This document shows positions 42,715 to 52,796 of a stretch of DNA of 64,000 nt, piece by piece (within the stretch, counting starts at the first letter, position 1; every line of letters begins with the position of its first letter). Origin of the DNA: Pseudomonas vanderleydeniana (GTDB lineage Bacteria > Pseudomonadota > Gammaproteobacteria > Pseudomonadales > Pseudomonadaceae); NCBI RefSeq assembly GCF_014268755.2, contig NZ_CP077093.1:2964001-3028000 (forward strand). Reading direction: 5' to 3'. The translations under genes were made by a program, and so were the position numbers. The notes under the pieces are model-generated. The model saw only the letters and a list, made by a program, of their open reading frames with translations. It had not been told where the DNA came from and did not search any database.

Positions 42715-44895
42715 ATGCCCGGACGCGACGCTCTACGACATATGACCCGCGAGGAACTTGAAGCGGAAGTTCTTCGTCTGCGCAGTGCGGTAGAGCCTGT
42801 GCCCCAGCCGCAGGCTCAAGGTGGCGTTGTCGACCTTCAGGCCATCCCCACTTCCCTCGAGGCGCTCAAGATCAATGAGGAGCGCTTCAGATTCATCCTC
42901 AACACGATTGATGCGGCCTTTGCTATCGCCGAGGTCAGGTTCGACGAGGATGATAATCCCGTCAATTATCGGTTTCTGGAGGCCAACCCCGCGTTCGTGC
43001 GGGAGGCGGGCGTCGATCTGCGAGGGAAATGGGTCACCGAGTATGCCCCTGACCTGGAACCTTTCTGGTTTGAAGTCTATGGCGGGGTAGCGAAGACCGG
43101 CATACCGGCGACGTTTGAAAGCTATGCCACCACCTTCGATCGCTGGTTCGACGTACGGGCTATCAGGGTCGGCAACCCGGCGGATCGGCAAATTGCAGTG
43201 TTCTTCACCGATGCGACAGAGCGTCGACGGGCTCAGGAACAGTTGAGGGCGAGCGAGTCCCTGGCCCGGGAAAATATCGAACGTGTGCAGCTGGCTCTCG
43301 AAGCAGGGGCGATCATCGGCACATGGCACTGGGATCTGGTTGAAGATCTCTTCAAGATCGATGAGGCCTTCGCGCAGGCATTTGGCCTGGATCCTGCTCG
43401 CGGTCAGCTTGGGTTGAAACATGAGGAGATAGTCGCTGCCGTTCATCCCGATGACCGATCTGCCCGGGCCGCCGCGATCGAGGCGGTGATAGCCGGTGGC
43501 GGTGCGTACGTGCACCAGTATCGAGTCAGGCGCGCGGATGGCGAGTATCACTGGATCGAGGCGAAAGGCCGGGTCAACCGATCAGCAGGCGGGACACCCC
43601 TGAGCCTTCCAGGGGTATTGATCGACATTGAGGCGCGCCGAGCGGTTGAGGCGGAGCGCGACCAGGCGCTGGCCGAGTTGATGGCCCTGAACGACACGCT
43701 CGAGCAGCGAGTGGAGGAAAGAACCGTCGAGCTGATGCAGGCTGAGGAAAAATTGCGTCAATCGCAGAAGATGGAAGCGGTCGGTCAACTCACGGGAGGA
43801 CTGGCTCACGACTTCAACAATCTGCTCGCCGCGATTTCCGGATCGCTGGAGATGATTGGCATTCGGCTGGGCCAGGGCCGCATGGCGGATACCGAGCGAT
43901 ATCTGCAGGCCGCGCAAGGTGCTACTCGACGAGCCGCTTCGCTGACCCACCGTCTATTGGCGTTTTCGCGTCGCCAGACCCTCGATCCCCGACCGACCGA
44001 TGTCAATGTCCTGATGACAGGACTGACTGAACTGATACAGCGCTCGGTCGGTCCGGGGATCCAGATCGAAACCGTGGGCGCGCACAACTTGTGGCCGGCC
44101 CTGGTTGACGCCAGCCAGCTGGAAAATGCGATCCTCAATCTGTGCCTCAATGCACGTGATGCGATGCCTGGCGGTGGGCGAATCCGATTGGAGGCCGCCA
44201 ATCGCCTGATTGATGGGGGCGCGGCGGAACTCTATGAAATACCGCAGGGGCAGTACCTGTCTCTGAGTGTCACAGACACCGGTGTCGGCATGTCACCGGA
44301 AGTCGTGTCCAAGGCGTTTGAGCCGTTCTTCACGACCAAGCCCCTGGGCCAGGGAACAGGCTTGGGGTTGTCGATGATCTATGGTTTCGTCAAGCAATCA
44401 GGGGGGCAGATACGGATCCACTCGCAGGTCGGCCTTGGCACCACGGTATGCATCTATCTACCACGACACGATGGGGACGTCTGTCGGATCGAGCCGACAA
44501 AGCATCCCGTTGCAGTGACTGCAAAGCGCGCCGAGACGATCCTGCTCGTGGATGACGAGCCCACGATCCGCATGCTGCTCACCGATACATTGAGTGAGCT
44601 CGGCTACACACTGATCGAGGCTTCCGACAGCATGGCAGGGCTGAAGCTGCTTCGATCAGACATGCATATCGACCTGTTGATTACCGATGTGGGCCTGCCC
44701 GGCGGGATGAATGGTCGACAGATGGCCGACGCCGGACGCGAGGTGCGCCCAGGGCTGAAGACCCTTTTCATCACGGGCTATGCCGAGAATGCAGCCATCG
44801 GGATGGGCGAGCTGCCGCCCGGGATGTGGGTATTGACCAAACCTTTCGCAGTCGATGTGCTTCTGTCACGTATTGGCGAAATGCTTGCCTCCTGA
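42715..44895 (+). CDS. hybrid PAS histidine kinase with receiver domain
   Basis: Soluble hybrid kinase (726 aa). Two PAS domains (about 55-180, and 205-325 with AVHPDDRSARAAAIEAVIAG and DGEYHWIEAKG) are followed by a coiled-coil, HisKA with GLAHDFNNLLAAISG, HATPase_c (NLCLNARDAMPGGGRI, DTGVGMSPEVVSKAFEPF, GTGLGLSMIYGFV) and a C-terminal receiver (LLVDDEPTIRM, phospho-Asp in ITDVGLPGGMNG). No transmembrane segment is seen. The frame is open from a TTG at 42652; the ATG at 42715 behind GGTAGG is preferred. It is the first gene right of the island border. Confidence 0.92.
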   Translation: MPGRDALRHMTREELEAEVLRLRSAVEPVPQPQAQGGVVDLQAIPTSLEALKINEERFRFILNTIDAAFAIAEVRFDEDDNPVNYRFLEANPAFVREAGVDLRGKWVTEYAPDLEPFWFEVYGGVAKTGIPATFESYATTFDRWFDVRAIRVGNPADRQIAVFFTDATERRRAQEQLRASESLARENIERVQLALEAGAIIGTWHWDLVEDLFKIDEAFAQAFGLDPARGQLGLKHEEIVAAVHPDDRSARAAAIEAVIAGGGAYVHQYRVRRADGEYHWIEAKGRVNRSAGGTPLSLPGVLIDIEARRAVEAERDQALAELMALNDTLEQRVEERTVELMQAEEKLRQSQKMEAVGQLTGGLAHDFNNLLAAISGSLEMIGIRLGQGRMADTERYLQAAQGATRRAASLTHRLLAFSRRQTLDPRPTDVNVLMTGLTELIQRSVGPGIQIETVGAHNLWPALVDASQLENAILNLCLNARDAMPGGGRIRLEAANRLIDGGAAELYEIPQGQYLSLSVTDTGVGMSPEVVSKAFEPFFTTKPLGQGTGLGLSMIYGFVKQSGGQIRIHSQVGLGTTVCIYLPRHDGDVCRIEPTKHPVAVTAKRAETILLVDDEPTIRMLLTDTLSELGYTLIEASDSMAGLKLLRSDMHIDLLITDVGLPGGMNGRQMADAGREVRPGLKTLFITGYAENAAIGMGELPPGMWVLTKPFAVDVLLSRIGEMLAS

Positions 44896-44999
44896 GGCCG
44901 GGGGCTGCGCGCGACAGCCGGCGTTGGGCGGGTGCGGCGCTGCTCGCTGGCCGTTCCCGGGCACCTCCTGCCGGGCGCGGGAGGCGATTTCAGCGCTGA

Positions 45000-45782
45000 T
45001 CACTCCCAGCCTTTGAGCCGCAGCGTCGAGCGGACAAGGCGCTGCTCTTCTTGCTCTATTTCGCGCAGTCCATCGCGTATGCCGTTGATGTGGTCCCGTG
45101 CGGCGCGTTGAGCCACGTCCGGAAGGCGCTCGATGATCGATCGGTAGAGCTTGCCGTGTTGCCGGTCCAACTGCTGGAGGCTGGCGGGGCGGTGGTAAAG
45201 GTTGTTGACCGAGGCGAATACGGAACTGAGCATCAGGTCGGTGAGTGACTGCAACGTGTGCACCAGGACCGGATTGTGTGAGGCATCGCAGATCGCCAGG
45301 TGGAAGGCCAGGTCCAGGCGAGCATGCTGCTGAGGGTCGAGTCCTGCCGGGCTGCCGTGCGCCGAAATCATCTCGTCGTAGCGTTTTGAAATGAGATGAA
45401 AATCGGCATCCGTGCCTCTCAAGGCGGCCAGTCTGGCCGCTTCTCCTTCCAGCAACGCTCGGACTTCCAGCAGGTCGTAGATGGTCTTGGGCTGCGAGCT
45501 GAACAAGTGCATCAAGGCCGTGGTTTCGGTGGGGTTGCTCAACTGAGACACCACCTGGGATCCCTGGCCGTGCCGGGTATCGATGATTCCCTTGCCACGC
45601 AGGATTCGCAGACCTTCGCGCAAGGCAGGTCGGGAGATCCCGAGCTTTTCGCACAACCGACGCTCGGAGGGCAGCACCTGCCCCGGCTTCAGCACGCCGT
45701 CGACAATCAGTTGCTCTATCCGCTCTGCCACGACGTCCGCCAGCTGGCGTGTGGCAGGCGCTTTTTCCTGAAGCATCGGCAT
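45000..45782 (-). CDS. glcC: GntR/FCD regulator of glycolate operon GlcC
   Basis: GntR-family regulator (260 aa) with an N-terminal winged helix (about 10-75, GVLKPGQVLPSERRLCEKLGISRPALREGLRIL) and a C-terminal FCD ligand domain with likely metal-binding His/Asp (LDLAFHLAICDASHN). It resembles GlcC, which activates glc genes with glycolate. It is divergent from glcD across 231 bp that contain two TGGT-N3-ACCA operators. Confidence 0.9.
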   Translation of the reverse strand: MPMLQEKAPATRQLADVVAERIEQLIVDGVLKPGQVLPSERRLCEKLGISRPALREGLRILRGKGIIDTRHGQGSQVVSQLSNPTETTALMHLFSSQPKTIYDLLEVRALLEGEAARLAALRGTDADFHLISKRYDEMISAHGSPAGLDPQQHARLDLAFHLAICDASHNPVLVHTLQSLTDLMLSSVFASVNNLYHRPASLQQLDRQHGKLYRSIIERLPDVAQRAARDHINGIRDGLREIEQEEQRLVRSTLRLKGWE

Positions 45783-45790
45783 CTCCTTGG

Positions 45791-45803
45791 CTGGTATGAC
45801 CAG
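45791..45803. promoter_or_regulatory. GntR/FCD operator near glcC start
   Basis: CTGGTATGACCAG is a perfect 5-bp-arm palindrome of the TGGT-N3-ACCA type bound by FCD-subfamily GntR regulators (PdhR, LldR, GlcC). It lies 8 bp upstream of the glcC start codon, suggesting autoregulation. Confidence 0.75.
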
Positions 45804-45900
45804 TCTGGAACCGTATCGTCTTGTTGTTGGTTTATCCCATCCGAGGCCTTCTGGAACGGGACTTCTGGAGCGTAGCTCAAATCGACTCCCAGACGAATAC

Positions 45901-45911
45901 TGGTCTTACCA
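45901..45911. promoter_or_regulatory. GntR/FCD operator upstream of glcD
   Basis: TGGTCTTACCA, the same TGGT-N3-ACCA pattern as the site 110 bp to the left, is placed 102 bp before the glcD start. It probably controls the glcDEFGB promoter. Confidence 0.75.
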
Positions 45912-46013
45912 CTTCTTTCGGCGCTGGACGACAAGCCGTGCTCGGCAAATGATGAATGTGTTCATGCCTGGGGCTACCAGGACACAACAACAATAGCCGT
46001 GAGCGTAGTGACC

Positions 46014-47513
46014 ATGAACATTCTCTATGACGAACACCTCGACGGCGTTCTGCCGCGAGTCGACAAGCGACAGCTGTTATCCGCGCTGGAAGTGGAACTG
46101 CCCGACCTGACCGTCCTGAGCCGCAGCGAGGACCTCAGGCCTTATGAGTGCGATGGCTTGTCCGCGTATCGCACGATGCCGCTGTTGGTGCTGCTGCCCG
46201 AACGCGTCGAGCAGGTTCAATCGATACTCAGGATCTGTCACCGCCTGCAGGTCCCCGTTGTCGCGCGAGGCAGTGGTACCGGGCTTTCCGGCGGCGCGTT
46301 GCCGCTGGAGCAGGGCGTGCTGCTGGTGATGTCCCGGTTCAATCGGATCCTTGAGATCAACGCACAAGGGCGTTATGCACGGGTCCAGCCCGGCGTGCGC
46401 AACCTGGCCATTTCTCAGGCCGCAGCCCCCCTGAACCTCTACTACGCGCCCGATCCCTCGTCGCAGATCGCCTGCTCGATCGGCGGGAATGTCGCCGAGA
46501 ACGCCGGCGGCGTGCACTGCCTCAAGTACGGGCTGACCGTACATAACCTGCTGCAGGTCGAGATTCTCACCGTTGAGGGCGAAAAACTGACACTGGGCGC
46601 CGAGAGCCTGGACTGCCCGGGTTTCGACCTGTTGGCGCTGTTCACTGGCTCTGAGGGCATGCTCGGGGTGGTGACGGAGGTCACGGTCAAGCTGCTGCCC
46701 AAGCCCCAGGTCGCCAAGGTACTGCTGGCGGCGTTCGACTCGGTGGAGAAGGCTGGGGCTGCGGTTGGCAGTATCATTGCCGCAGGCATCATTCCCGGCG
46801 GGCTGGAGATGATGGACAACCTGGCGATCCGCGCCGCCGAGGACTTCATTCACGCCGGTTACCCGGTTGACGCGGCAGCCATCCTGCTCTGCGAGCTGGA
46901 TGGAGTGGAGTCGGATGTCCATGATGACTGCGCCCGCGTTCGCCAGATCCTGATCGAGGCCGGGGCCACCGAAGTGCGCCTGGCCCAGGACGAAGCCGAG
47001 CGCGTGCGTTTCTGGGCCGGGCGCAAGAATGCTTTTCCCGCCGTCGGGCGTCTCTCGCCGGACTACTACTGCATGGATGGCACCATCCCCCGTCGGGCAC
47101 TGCCGGGGGTATTGAACAGCATCGCCGAGTTGTCCCGCGAATACGAGCTGCGCGTGGCCAACGTCTTTCATGCCGGGGACGGCAACATGCACCCGCTGAT
47201 TCTCTTCGATGCCAACAGGCCGGGCGAGTTGGAACGGGCCGAGCAGCTCGGCGGACGGATCCTGGAACTGTGCGTGTCGGTTGGCGGCAGCATCACCGGC
47301 GAGCATGGCGTAGGCCGCGAGAAGATCAACCAGATGTGCGCCCAGTTCAACGCCGAAGAACTCACTGCGTTTCATGCGATCAAGGCAGCTTTCGATCCGG
47401 CGGGGCTCTTGAACCCAGGCAAGAACATTCCCACCCTGCATCGTTGTGCCGAGTTCGGGGCGATGCATGTGCATCACGGCCAACTACCTTTTCCTGAACT
47501 GGAGCGCTTCTGA
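46014..47513 (+). CDS. glcD: glycolate oxidase FAD subunit GlcD
   Basis: FAD-binding subunit (499 aa, same length as E. coli GlcD) of glycolate oxidase, which converts glycolate to glyoxylate with electrons to the membrane. An FAD_binding_4 domain (ARGSGTGLSGGALPLEQG; SSQIACSIGGNVAENAGG) is followed by a FAD-oxidase_C domain with the metal-site-like HAGDGNMHP and the GEHGVGREK block. The ATG at 46014 (MNILYDEHLDGVL) is chosen over a GTG at 45999. It is the first gene of glcDEFGB and overlaps glcE. Confidence 0.95.
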   Translation: MNILYDEHLDGVLPRVDKRQLLSALEVELPDLTVLSRSEDLRPYECDGLSAYRTMPLLVLLPERVEQVQSILRICHRLQVPVVARGSGTGLSGGALPLEQGVLLVMSRFNRILEINAQGRYARVQPGVRNLAISQAAAPLNLYYAPDPSSQIACSIGGNVAENAGGVHCLKYGLTVHNLLQVEILTVEGEKLTLGAESLDCPGFDLLALFTGSEGMLGVVTEVTVKLLPKPQVAKVLLAAFDSVEKAGAAVGSIIAAGIIPGGLEMMDNLAIRAAEDFIHAGYPVDAAAILLCELDGVESDVHDDCARVRQILIEAGATEVRLAQDEAERVRFWAGRKNAFPAVGRLSPDYYCMDGTIPRRALPGVLNSIAELSREYELRVANVFHAGDGNMHPLILFDANRPGELERAEQLGGRILELCVSVGGSITGEHGVGREKINQMCAQFNAEELTAFHAIKAAFDPAGLLNPGKNIPTLHRCAEFGAMHVHHGQLPFPELERF

Positions 47514-48568
47514 TGCATGAGACGGCTTGCGACACCAGTGCCCAACTGCTCGATCAGGTGAGGGCTGCCCTGGATTCGGGCATTCACCTGGATATCCGCG
47601 GCGGGCAGTCCAAGACATGGCTGGGCCGGGCAGTGGAGGGGCAGGTCCTCGATACCCGGGCCCACCAGGGCATCGTCAATTATGACCCCACCGAACTGAT
47701 CATCACGGCACGTGCCGGGACCCCCCTGCGGGTGCTTGAGGCCACCTTGGCCGAATACGGACAGTGCCTGCCATGCGAGCCGCCGCATCACGGTCCCGGG
47801 GCTACCGTGGGTGGCATGGTTGCGGCTGGCTTGTCCGGCCCACGTCGTCCCTGGGCGGGTTCGGTGCGTGACTTCGTGCTCGGCACGCGGGTGATCAACG
47901 GTCATGCGCAGCACCTGCGGTTTGGCGCCGAGGTCATGAAGAACGTCGCCGGCTATGACGTTTCCCGATTGATGGCCGGCAGCTTCGGCTGTCTTGGCCT
48001 GATCACCGAAGTTTCTTTGAAGGTGCTGCCCAAACCGCGTGCAGTGGCCAATCTGCGGTTGGAGGTGGACTTGCCAGGCGCCATGCAACGCCTGGCCGAA
48101 TGGGGCCGACAACCGTTGCCGATCAGCGCGGCCTGCCATGATGGCAGCGCCTTGCACCTGCGCCTGGAAGGCGGGGAGGGGTCTGTACATGCCGCCCGCG
48201 ATCGCCTGGGGTGCGAGACCGTCGAGCCGGGCTTCTGGGAAGGCCTGAAAGAGCACCGCCTGGCGTTCTTCGCTGACCCGCGACCGTTATGGCGCCTGTC
48301 CGTGCCGGCCATTGCCGCGCCACTGGACTTGCCCGGTGAACAACTGGTCGATTGGGGCGGAGCCCAGCGCTGGCTCAAGAGCGATGCCGAGCCCCAGCGG
48401 ATTCGGCACGTCGTCGGCCAGGCCGGTGGGCATGCCACCTGCTTTTCAGGCGGCGACTCACCGTTCCACCCGCTGCCGGAAGGGCTGCTGCGCTACCACC
48501 GCCAGCTCAAGACCCGGCTCGACCCGCAGGGCATCTTCAACCCCGGCCGCCTGTACAAGGAGCTTTGA
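47513..48568 (+). CDS. glcE: glycolate oxidase subunit GlcE
   Basis: Second FAD-binding subunit (351 aa; E. coli GlcE about 350). It holds the FAD_binding_4 fold (LDIRGGQSKTWLG; CEPPHHGPGATVGGMVAAGLSGPRRPW) and the C-terminal FNPGRLYKEL. It starts within the glcD stop (TGATG overlap), so the two subunits are translationally coupled. Three subunits D, E and F together are needed for activity in the known systems. Confidence 0.95.
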   Translation: MHETACDTSAQLLDQVRAALDSGIHLDIRGGQSKTWLGRAVEGQVLDTRAHQGIVNYDPTELIITARAGTPLRVLEATLAEYGQCLPCEPPHHGPGATVGGMVAAGLSGPRRPWAGSVRDFVLGTRVINGHAQHLRFGAEVMKNVAGYDVSRLMAGSFGCLGLITEVSLKVLPKPRAVANLRLEVDLPGAMQRLAEWGRQPLPISAACHDGSALHLRLEGGEGSVHAARDRLGCETVEPGFWEGLKEHRLAFFADPRPLWRLSVPAIAAPLDLPGEQLVDWGGAQRWLKSDAEPQRIRHVVGQAGGHATCFSGGDSPFHPLPEGLLRYHRQLKTRLDPQGIFNPGRLYKEL

Positions 48569-48572
48569 GCGC

Positions 48573-49856
48573 ATGCAGACCCATCTGAGTGAACAGGCCC
48601 GCTCCCTGCCACGCGCGCAGGAGGCCGAGGCCATCCTGAGAAGCTGTGTGCACTGCGGCTTCTGCAACGCGACCTGCCCGACCTATCAGTTACTCGGCGA
48701 CGAGTTGGACGGGCCCCGGGGACGCATCTACCTGATGAAGGAACTGCTGGAGGGGCAGCCCCCTTCGGCCAGTACCCGGCAGCACCTGGATCGCTGCCTG
48801 AGCTGCCGCAACTGCGAGTCCACCTGTCCCTCGGGGGTGAAGTACCACAACCTCCTGGACATCGGCCGGGCGGTGGTCGAAGAGGCGGTTCCGCGTTCGC
48901 TGGCCGAACAGTCCCTGCGTGCCGGGCTGCGCCTGGTGTTGGCCGAGCCTGTGGTGTTCAGCCTGTTGCTGCGCACCGGGCGTGCACTGCGCCCGGTGCT
49001 ACCGTCGACGCTCAGGGACAAGATCCCGGAAGAGGTGCGGCCCGCAGGGAATCGGCCGTCGGTACGACATGCTCGCCAGGTGCTGATGCTCGAAGGGTGC
49101 GTGCAACCGAGCCTGTCGCCCAACACCAATGCCGCGGCGGCGAGGGTGCTGGATCGGCTGGGCATCAGCACGGTGGCTGCCCGCGAAGCCGGTTGCTGTG
49201 GCGCCGTGGACTATCACCTCAATGCCCAGGAAAAAGGCCTGGCTCGTGCCCGGCGCAATATCGACGCCTGGTGGCCTGCTGTCGAGGCCGGTGCGCAGGC
49301 GATCATCATGACCGCCAGCGGCTGTGGTGCCTTCGTCAAGGAATACTGGCAACTGCTCGAGCGTGATCCGCACTACGCCGACAAGGCCAAGCGCATCAGC
49401 GCCCTGGCGGTGGACCTGGTCGAGGTCCTGCGGGCTGAGCCGTTGCAGGACCTCGGGCTTCATCCCGATCTCAAGATTGCCTGTCATTGTCCCTGCACGC
49501 TGCAACACGCCCAGCGCCTGGGGGGCGCGGTTGAAGAGGTGCTGACACGACTGGGGTTCAACCTCACCGCAGTACCCGACGGCCATCTTTGCTGCGGCTC
49601 GGCAGGTACCTATTCCCTGACCCAGCCCGAGCTCTCCCGGCAGTTGCGGGACCACAAGCTCAACGCGCTCGAAAGCGGCAGACCGCAGGTCATCGCCACC
49701 GCCAACATCGGTTGCCAAACCCATTTGAACGGGGCAGGCCGCACGCCTGTACGCCACTGGATCGAACTGGTGGATGAAGCGCTGACCCATACACCCTTTC
49801 ACCATCATCAGACGAGGACAACACATGCAGACCAAGCCGCTACTCACCTTGGATGA
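48573..49856 (+). CDS. glcF: glycolate oxidase iron-sulfur subunit GlcF
   Basis: Fe-S subunit (427 aa) carrying electrons from the flavin subunits to the membrane quinone pool. Two [4Fe-4S] motifs lie in the first 100 residues (CVHCGFCNATCP and CLSCRNCESTCP), and two cysteine-rich CCG domains follow (AGCCGAVD and HLCCGSAG). The start at 48573 is 4 bp after the glcE stop. The 3' end overlaps glcG by 32 bp; the C-terminal His/Thr-rich tail is longer than in E. coli GlcF and may be a recent extension. Confidence 0.95.
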   Translation: MQTHLSEQARSLPRAQEAEAILRSCVHCGFCNATCPTYQLLGDELDGPRGRIYLMKELLEGQPPSASTRQHLDRCLSCRNCESTCPSGVKYHNLLDIGRAVVEEAVPRSLAEQSLRAGLRLVLAEPVVFSLLLRTGRALRPVLPSTLRDKIPEEVRPAGNRPSVRHARQVLMLEGCVQPSLSPNTNAAAARVLDRLGISTVAAREAGCCGAVDYHLNAQEKGLARARRNIDAWWPAVEAGAQAIIMTASGCGAFVKEYWQLLERDPHYADKAKRISALAVDLVEVLRAEPLQDLGLHPDLKIACHCPCTLQHAQRLGGAVEEVLTRLGFNLTAVPDGHLCCGSAGTYSLTQPELSRQLRDHKLNALESGRPQVIATANIGCQTHLNGAGRTPVRHWIELVDEALTHTPFHHHQTRTTHADQAATHLG

Positions 49857-50226
49857 CGTCACCAGGATCATGGCTGCTGCACGAGCAGACGCGCAGGCCA
49901 ACCATTGGGATGTGGCTATTGCGGTGGTTGACGACGGCGGTCACCCCCTGGCTCTGGAGCGTCTGGACGGCTGTGCGCCGATTGGTGCCTACATCGCCTT
50001 GGAGAAAGCTCGTACTGCCGCCTTGGGTCGGCGCGAGTCCAAGGTCTACGAAGAGATGGTCAATGGCGGGCGCACGGCTTTTCTGTCGGCGCCTGCATTG
50101 ACGTCGCTGGAGGGCGGCGTGCCGATTCGTGTCGGGGGCCTTGTCGTCGGCGCAGTAGGGGTTTCAGGAGTGAAGGCTGCACAGGATGCACAGGTCGCTA
50201 GCGCCGGTGCCGCGAGTATCGTTTAA
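49825..50226 (+). CDS. glcG: GlcG DUF336 protein
   Basis: Small DUF336 protein (133 aa; E. coli GlcG 134 aa) with AIAVVDDGGHPLALERLDG and GGVPIRVGGLVVGAVGVSG. It has no signal peptide, unlike the two DUF336 proteins at 17.8-18.9 kb. It is always found with glycolate oxidase genes, but its role is unsettled. It overlaps the glcF 3' end by 32 bp and lies 9 bp before glcB. Confidence 0.92.
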   Translation: MQTKPLLTLDDVTRIMAAARADAQANHWDVAIAVVDDGGHPLALERLDGCAPIGAYIALEKARTAALGRRESKVYEEMVNGGRTAFLSAPALTSLEGGVPIRVGGLVVGAVGVSGVKAAQDAQVASAGAASIV

Positions 50227-50235
50227 GGGGACGTG

Positions 50236-52413
50236 ATGATGAGCAAACGAATCGAGAGACATCGCCTGTTGGTGGCCGCTGAGTTGGCATCATTCATTGA
50301 GCACGAAGCCCTGCCAGGAAGTGGTGTTGACGCAGCCCGGTTCTGGGAAGGATTTGATGCCCTGGTTCATGACCTGTCACCCAGGAACCAGGCCCTGCTG
50401 GATGTGCGTGACCAGATTCAGCTTCAGTTGGATGAATGGCATCGTGCGTATCCGGGGCCGGTCAAGGACATGCAAGCGTATCGTGGATTTCTGACAAGAA
50501 TCGGGTACCTGGTAGCCGATGATTCAGGTGTCCAGGTGACGACCGAGAACGTTGACGATGAGTTGGCGTTGCAGGCCGGACCTCAATTGGTCGTGCCCAT
50601 GTCAAATGCACGTTATACGCTGAATGCGGCCAATGCACGCTGGGGGTCGTTGTACGACGCTTTGTACGGCACCGATGCGATCAGTGACGCCGGTGGCGCG
50701 CAGGCCGGCGGATCCTACAATCCGGTGCGCGGTGCAAAAGTCATCGAGTTCGCCAAGGCCTTGCTGGACCAGATCGCACCGTTGGCAGTGGGGGGACATG
50801 CTCAGGTGACGGCTTACCAGGTCATCCAGGGACATCTCGTGGCCTGGGTCGACGGTGTGCAGACGGCGCTGCGTGATCCTGAGCGATTCGTCGGCTACCA
50901 GGGCGTGGCGGATCGACCGTCGGCGATCCTGTTGAAACATCACGGACTGCATGTCGAGATCCAGATCGATCGCGAAAGTGCGATCGGTCAGACCGACAGG
51001 GCAGGGATCAAGGACCTGCTGATCGAGGCGGCACTGAGCACCATCCTCGACTGCGAGGACTCGGTGGCGGCGGTGGATGCGGCCGACAAGGTACAGGTTT
51101 ACCGCAACTGGCTGGGCCTGATGTCGGGCACCCTTGAGGAAAGGATCAGCAAGGGCGGTCGCACCTTCACGCGAAGTCTGAACCCCGACCGGCAGTATGT
51201 CAGGGCCGATGGCGAGACTTTCAGCCTGCCGGGACGCTCGTTGATGTTCGTGCGCAACGTCGGCCACCTGATGACCAATCCGGCGATTCTCTATGCAGGC
51301 GGTCGTGAAATCCCCGAAGGTATTCTCGATACGGTGGTCACGACGTTGATTGCCAAACGTGATCTGGCGACCCGACGCAATTCCCGCCGGGGGTCGATCT
51401 ACATCGTGAAACCGAAAATGCATGGCCCGGCGGAGGTTGCCTTTGCCGATCAGTTATTCGGTCGTGTGGAGGCCCTGCTTGAGCTACCGCCGTACACGCT
51501 GAAAATGGGCATCATGGATGAGGAGCGCCGTACCAGTATCAACCTGCGCACCTGTATCGGTGCTGCGTCGGCGCGGGTGGCCTTCATCAACACCGGCTTC
51601 CTCGATCGTACCGGTGACGAGATTCATACGGCGATGGAGGCCGGTGCGGTCCTGCGCAAGGGCGACATGAAGAGTACCCCATGGATCAATGCCTACGAAC
51701 GCAACAACGTGCTGGTCGGCCTGGCGTGCGGCTTGGCTGGACGCGCCCAGATCGGCAAGGGCATGTGGGCAATCCCCGACCAGATGGCGGCGATGCTGGA
51801 ACAGAAGGTCGCCCATCCACGCGCGGGCGCCAACACCGCGTGGGTGCCTTCGCCGACAGCCGCAACCTTGCACGCACTTCACTATCACCAAGTGGACGTC
51901 AAGGCTGTACAGGCTGAACTGCAGGCCGTGAACCTGGAACATGAGCGCGATTCACTGCTCGAAGGACTGCTGACCGTGCCGGTCGCCGGGCAGCCAACGT
52001 GGACTGCCGAGGCGATCGCCGAAGAGCTCGACAACAACGCCCAGGGGTTGCTCGGCTATGTGGTGCGCTGGGTGGAGCAGGGCATCGGCTGTTCCAAGGT
52101 GCCGGACATTCATGATGTCGGTCTCATGGAGGACCGAGCCACACTGCGTATCTCCAGCCAGCATATGGCCAACTGGTTGCGCCATGGTGTCGTCAGCGCC
52201 GAGCAGGTACTGGGCACCCTCAAGCGAATGGCGCGCAAGGTCGACGAGCAGAACCGCGGAGATCAGCACTACCGCCCGATGGCCGATGACTTTGATCGCT
52301 CGATGGCTTTCCAGGCCGCCTGTGCACTGGTCTTTGAAGGGGCCGCGCAGCCCAATGGATACACCGAGCCGCTGCTTCATCAATTCAGACTTAAGACGAA
52401 GGGGGCGCTGTAA
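50236..52413 (+). CDS. glcB: malate synthase G
   Basis: Condenses glyoxylate with acetyl-CoA to malate, so glycolate carbon enters the TCA cycle. The 725 aa match the monomeric G isoform (E. coli 723 aa). Characteristic stretches are [32 protein letters not shown] and [18 protein letters not shown]. The start codons GTG 50233, ATG 50236 and ATG 50239 are adjacent; 50236 follows GGGGA best. It is the last gene of glcDEFGB, the E. coli order; a short hairpin follows. Confidence 0.95.
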   Translation: MMSKRIERHRLLVAAELASFIEHEALPGSGVDAARFWEGFDALVHDLSPRNQALLDVRDQIQLQLDEWHRAYPGPVKDMQAYRGFLTRIGYLVADDSGVQVTTENVDDELALQAGPQLVVPMSNARYTLNAANARWGSLYDALYGTDAISDAGGAQAGGSYNPVRGAKVIEFAKALLDQIAPLAVGGHAQVTAYQVIQGHLVAWVDGVQTALRDPERFVGYQGVADRPSAILLKHHGLHVEIQIDRESAIGQTDRAGIKDLLIEAALSTILDCEDSVAAVDAADKVQVYRNWLGLMSGTLEERISKGGRTFTRSLNPDRQYVRADGETFSLPGRSLMFVRNVGHLMTNPAILYAGGREIPEGILDTVVTTLIAKRDLATRRNSRRGSIYIVKPKMHGPAEVAFADQLFGRVEALLELPPYTLKMGIMDEERRTSINLRTCIGAASARVAFINTGFLDRTGDEIHTAMEAGAVLRKGDMKSTPWINAYERNNVLVGLACGLAGRAQIGKGMWAIPDQMAAMLEQKVAHPRAGANTAWVPSPTAATLHALHYHQVDVKAVQAELQAVNLEHERDSLLEGLLTVPVAGQPTWTAEAIAEELDNNAQGLLGYVVRWVEQGIGCSKVPDIHDVGLMEDRATLRISSQHMANWLRHGVVSAEQVLGTLKRMARKVDEQNRGDQHYRPMADDFDRSMAFQAACALVFEGAAQPNGYTEPLLHQFRLKTKGAL

Positions 52414-52796
52414 AGGTGAGGGCGCCCAGTCTCAAGGCTGGGCGTCCTGCCTGGCTGTTTGCACCGCGATCAGTGCACGGGGCAGGTTTGTTACATTTCA
52501 CCGCGCAGGATGCAAGGCACGGGTCACCCGAGCCCACCAGCCTTTCGGGGCAACGGCTTCCGTCGGTGGTACTTCTGTGGTTTCGCTCGCCAGGGGCAAC
52601 GCCTGCCCGGTTTTGCCGCTCTGGACCGTTGTATCGCCAAGAGGCGTATCTGCAACGTTCCCGGGGTCATCCAGGCGTATTTTCCGAATACCTGCCATCG
52701 AACAAAGTGCGTGCATGTCAGTCTCCCGGCTGGCTATCATGAAAAGGATTACAAGGAGAAGCAAGTTCCTTGCCATTGATAGCTGCTGCCTGAGAG
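52414..52796. other. intergenic region: glcB hairpin and regulatory DNA of MFS gene
   Basis: No gene is supported in these 383 bp. CGCCCAG (52423-52429) and CTGGGCG (52438-52444) form a 7-bp stem 10 bp after glcB, a possible weak terminator without a T-run. Near the right end lies the operator-like site at 52740. A minus-strand open frame at 52498-52776 is not convincing. Confidence 0.5.
52740..52753. promoter_or_regulatory. TGTAA-N4-TTACA family operator (site 1)
   Basis: TGAAAAGGATTACA differs in one base from TGTAAAGGATTACA, the reverse complement of the two sites upstream of the NCS1 permease gene. It lies 43 bp before the MFS start at 52797. Confidence 0.55.

Noticed and set aside
52498..52776. 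Minus-strand 92-codon frame between glcB and the MFS gene
   Set aside because: It has a hydrophobic start but no ribosome-binding site and no recognisable domain; it also overlaps the likely operator and promoter of the MFS gene.
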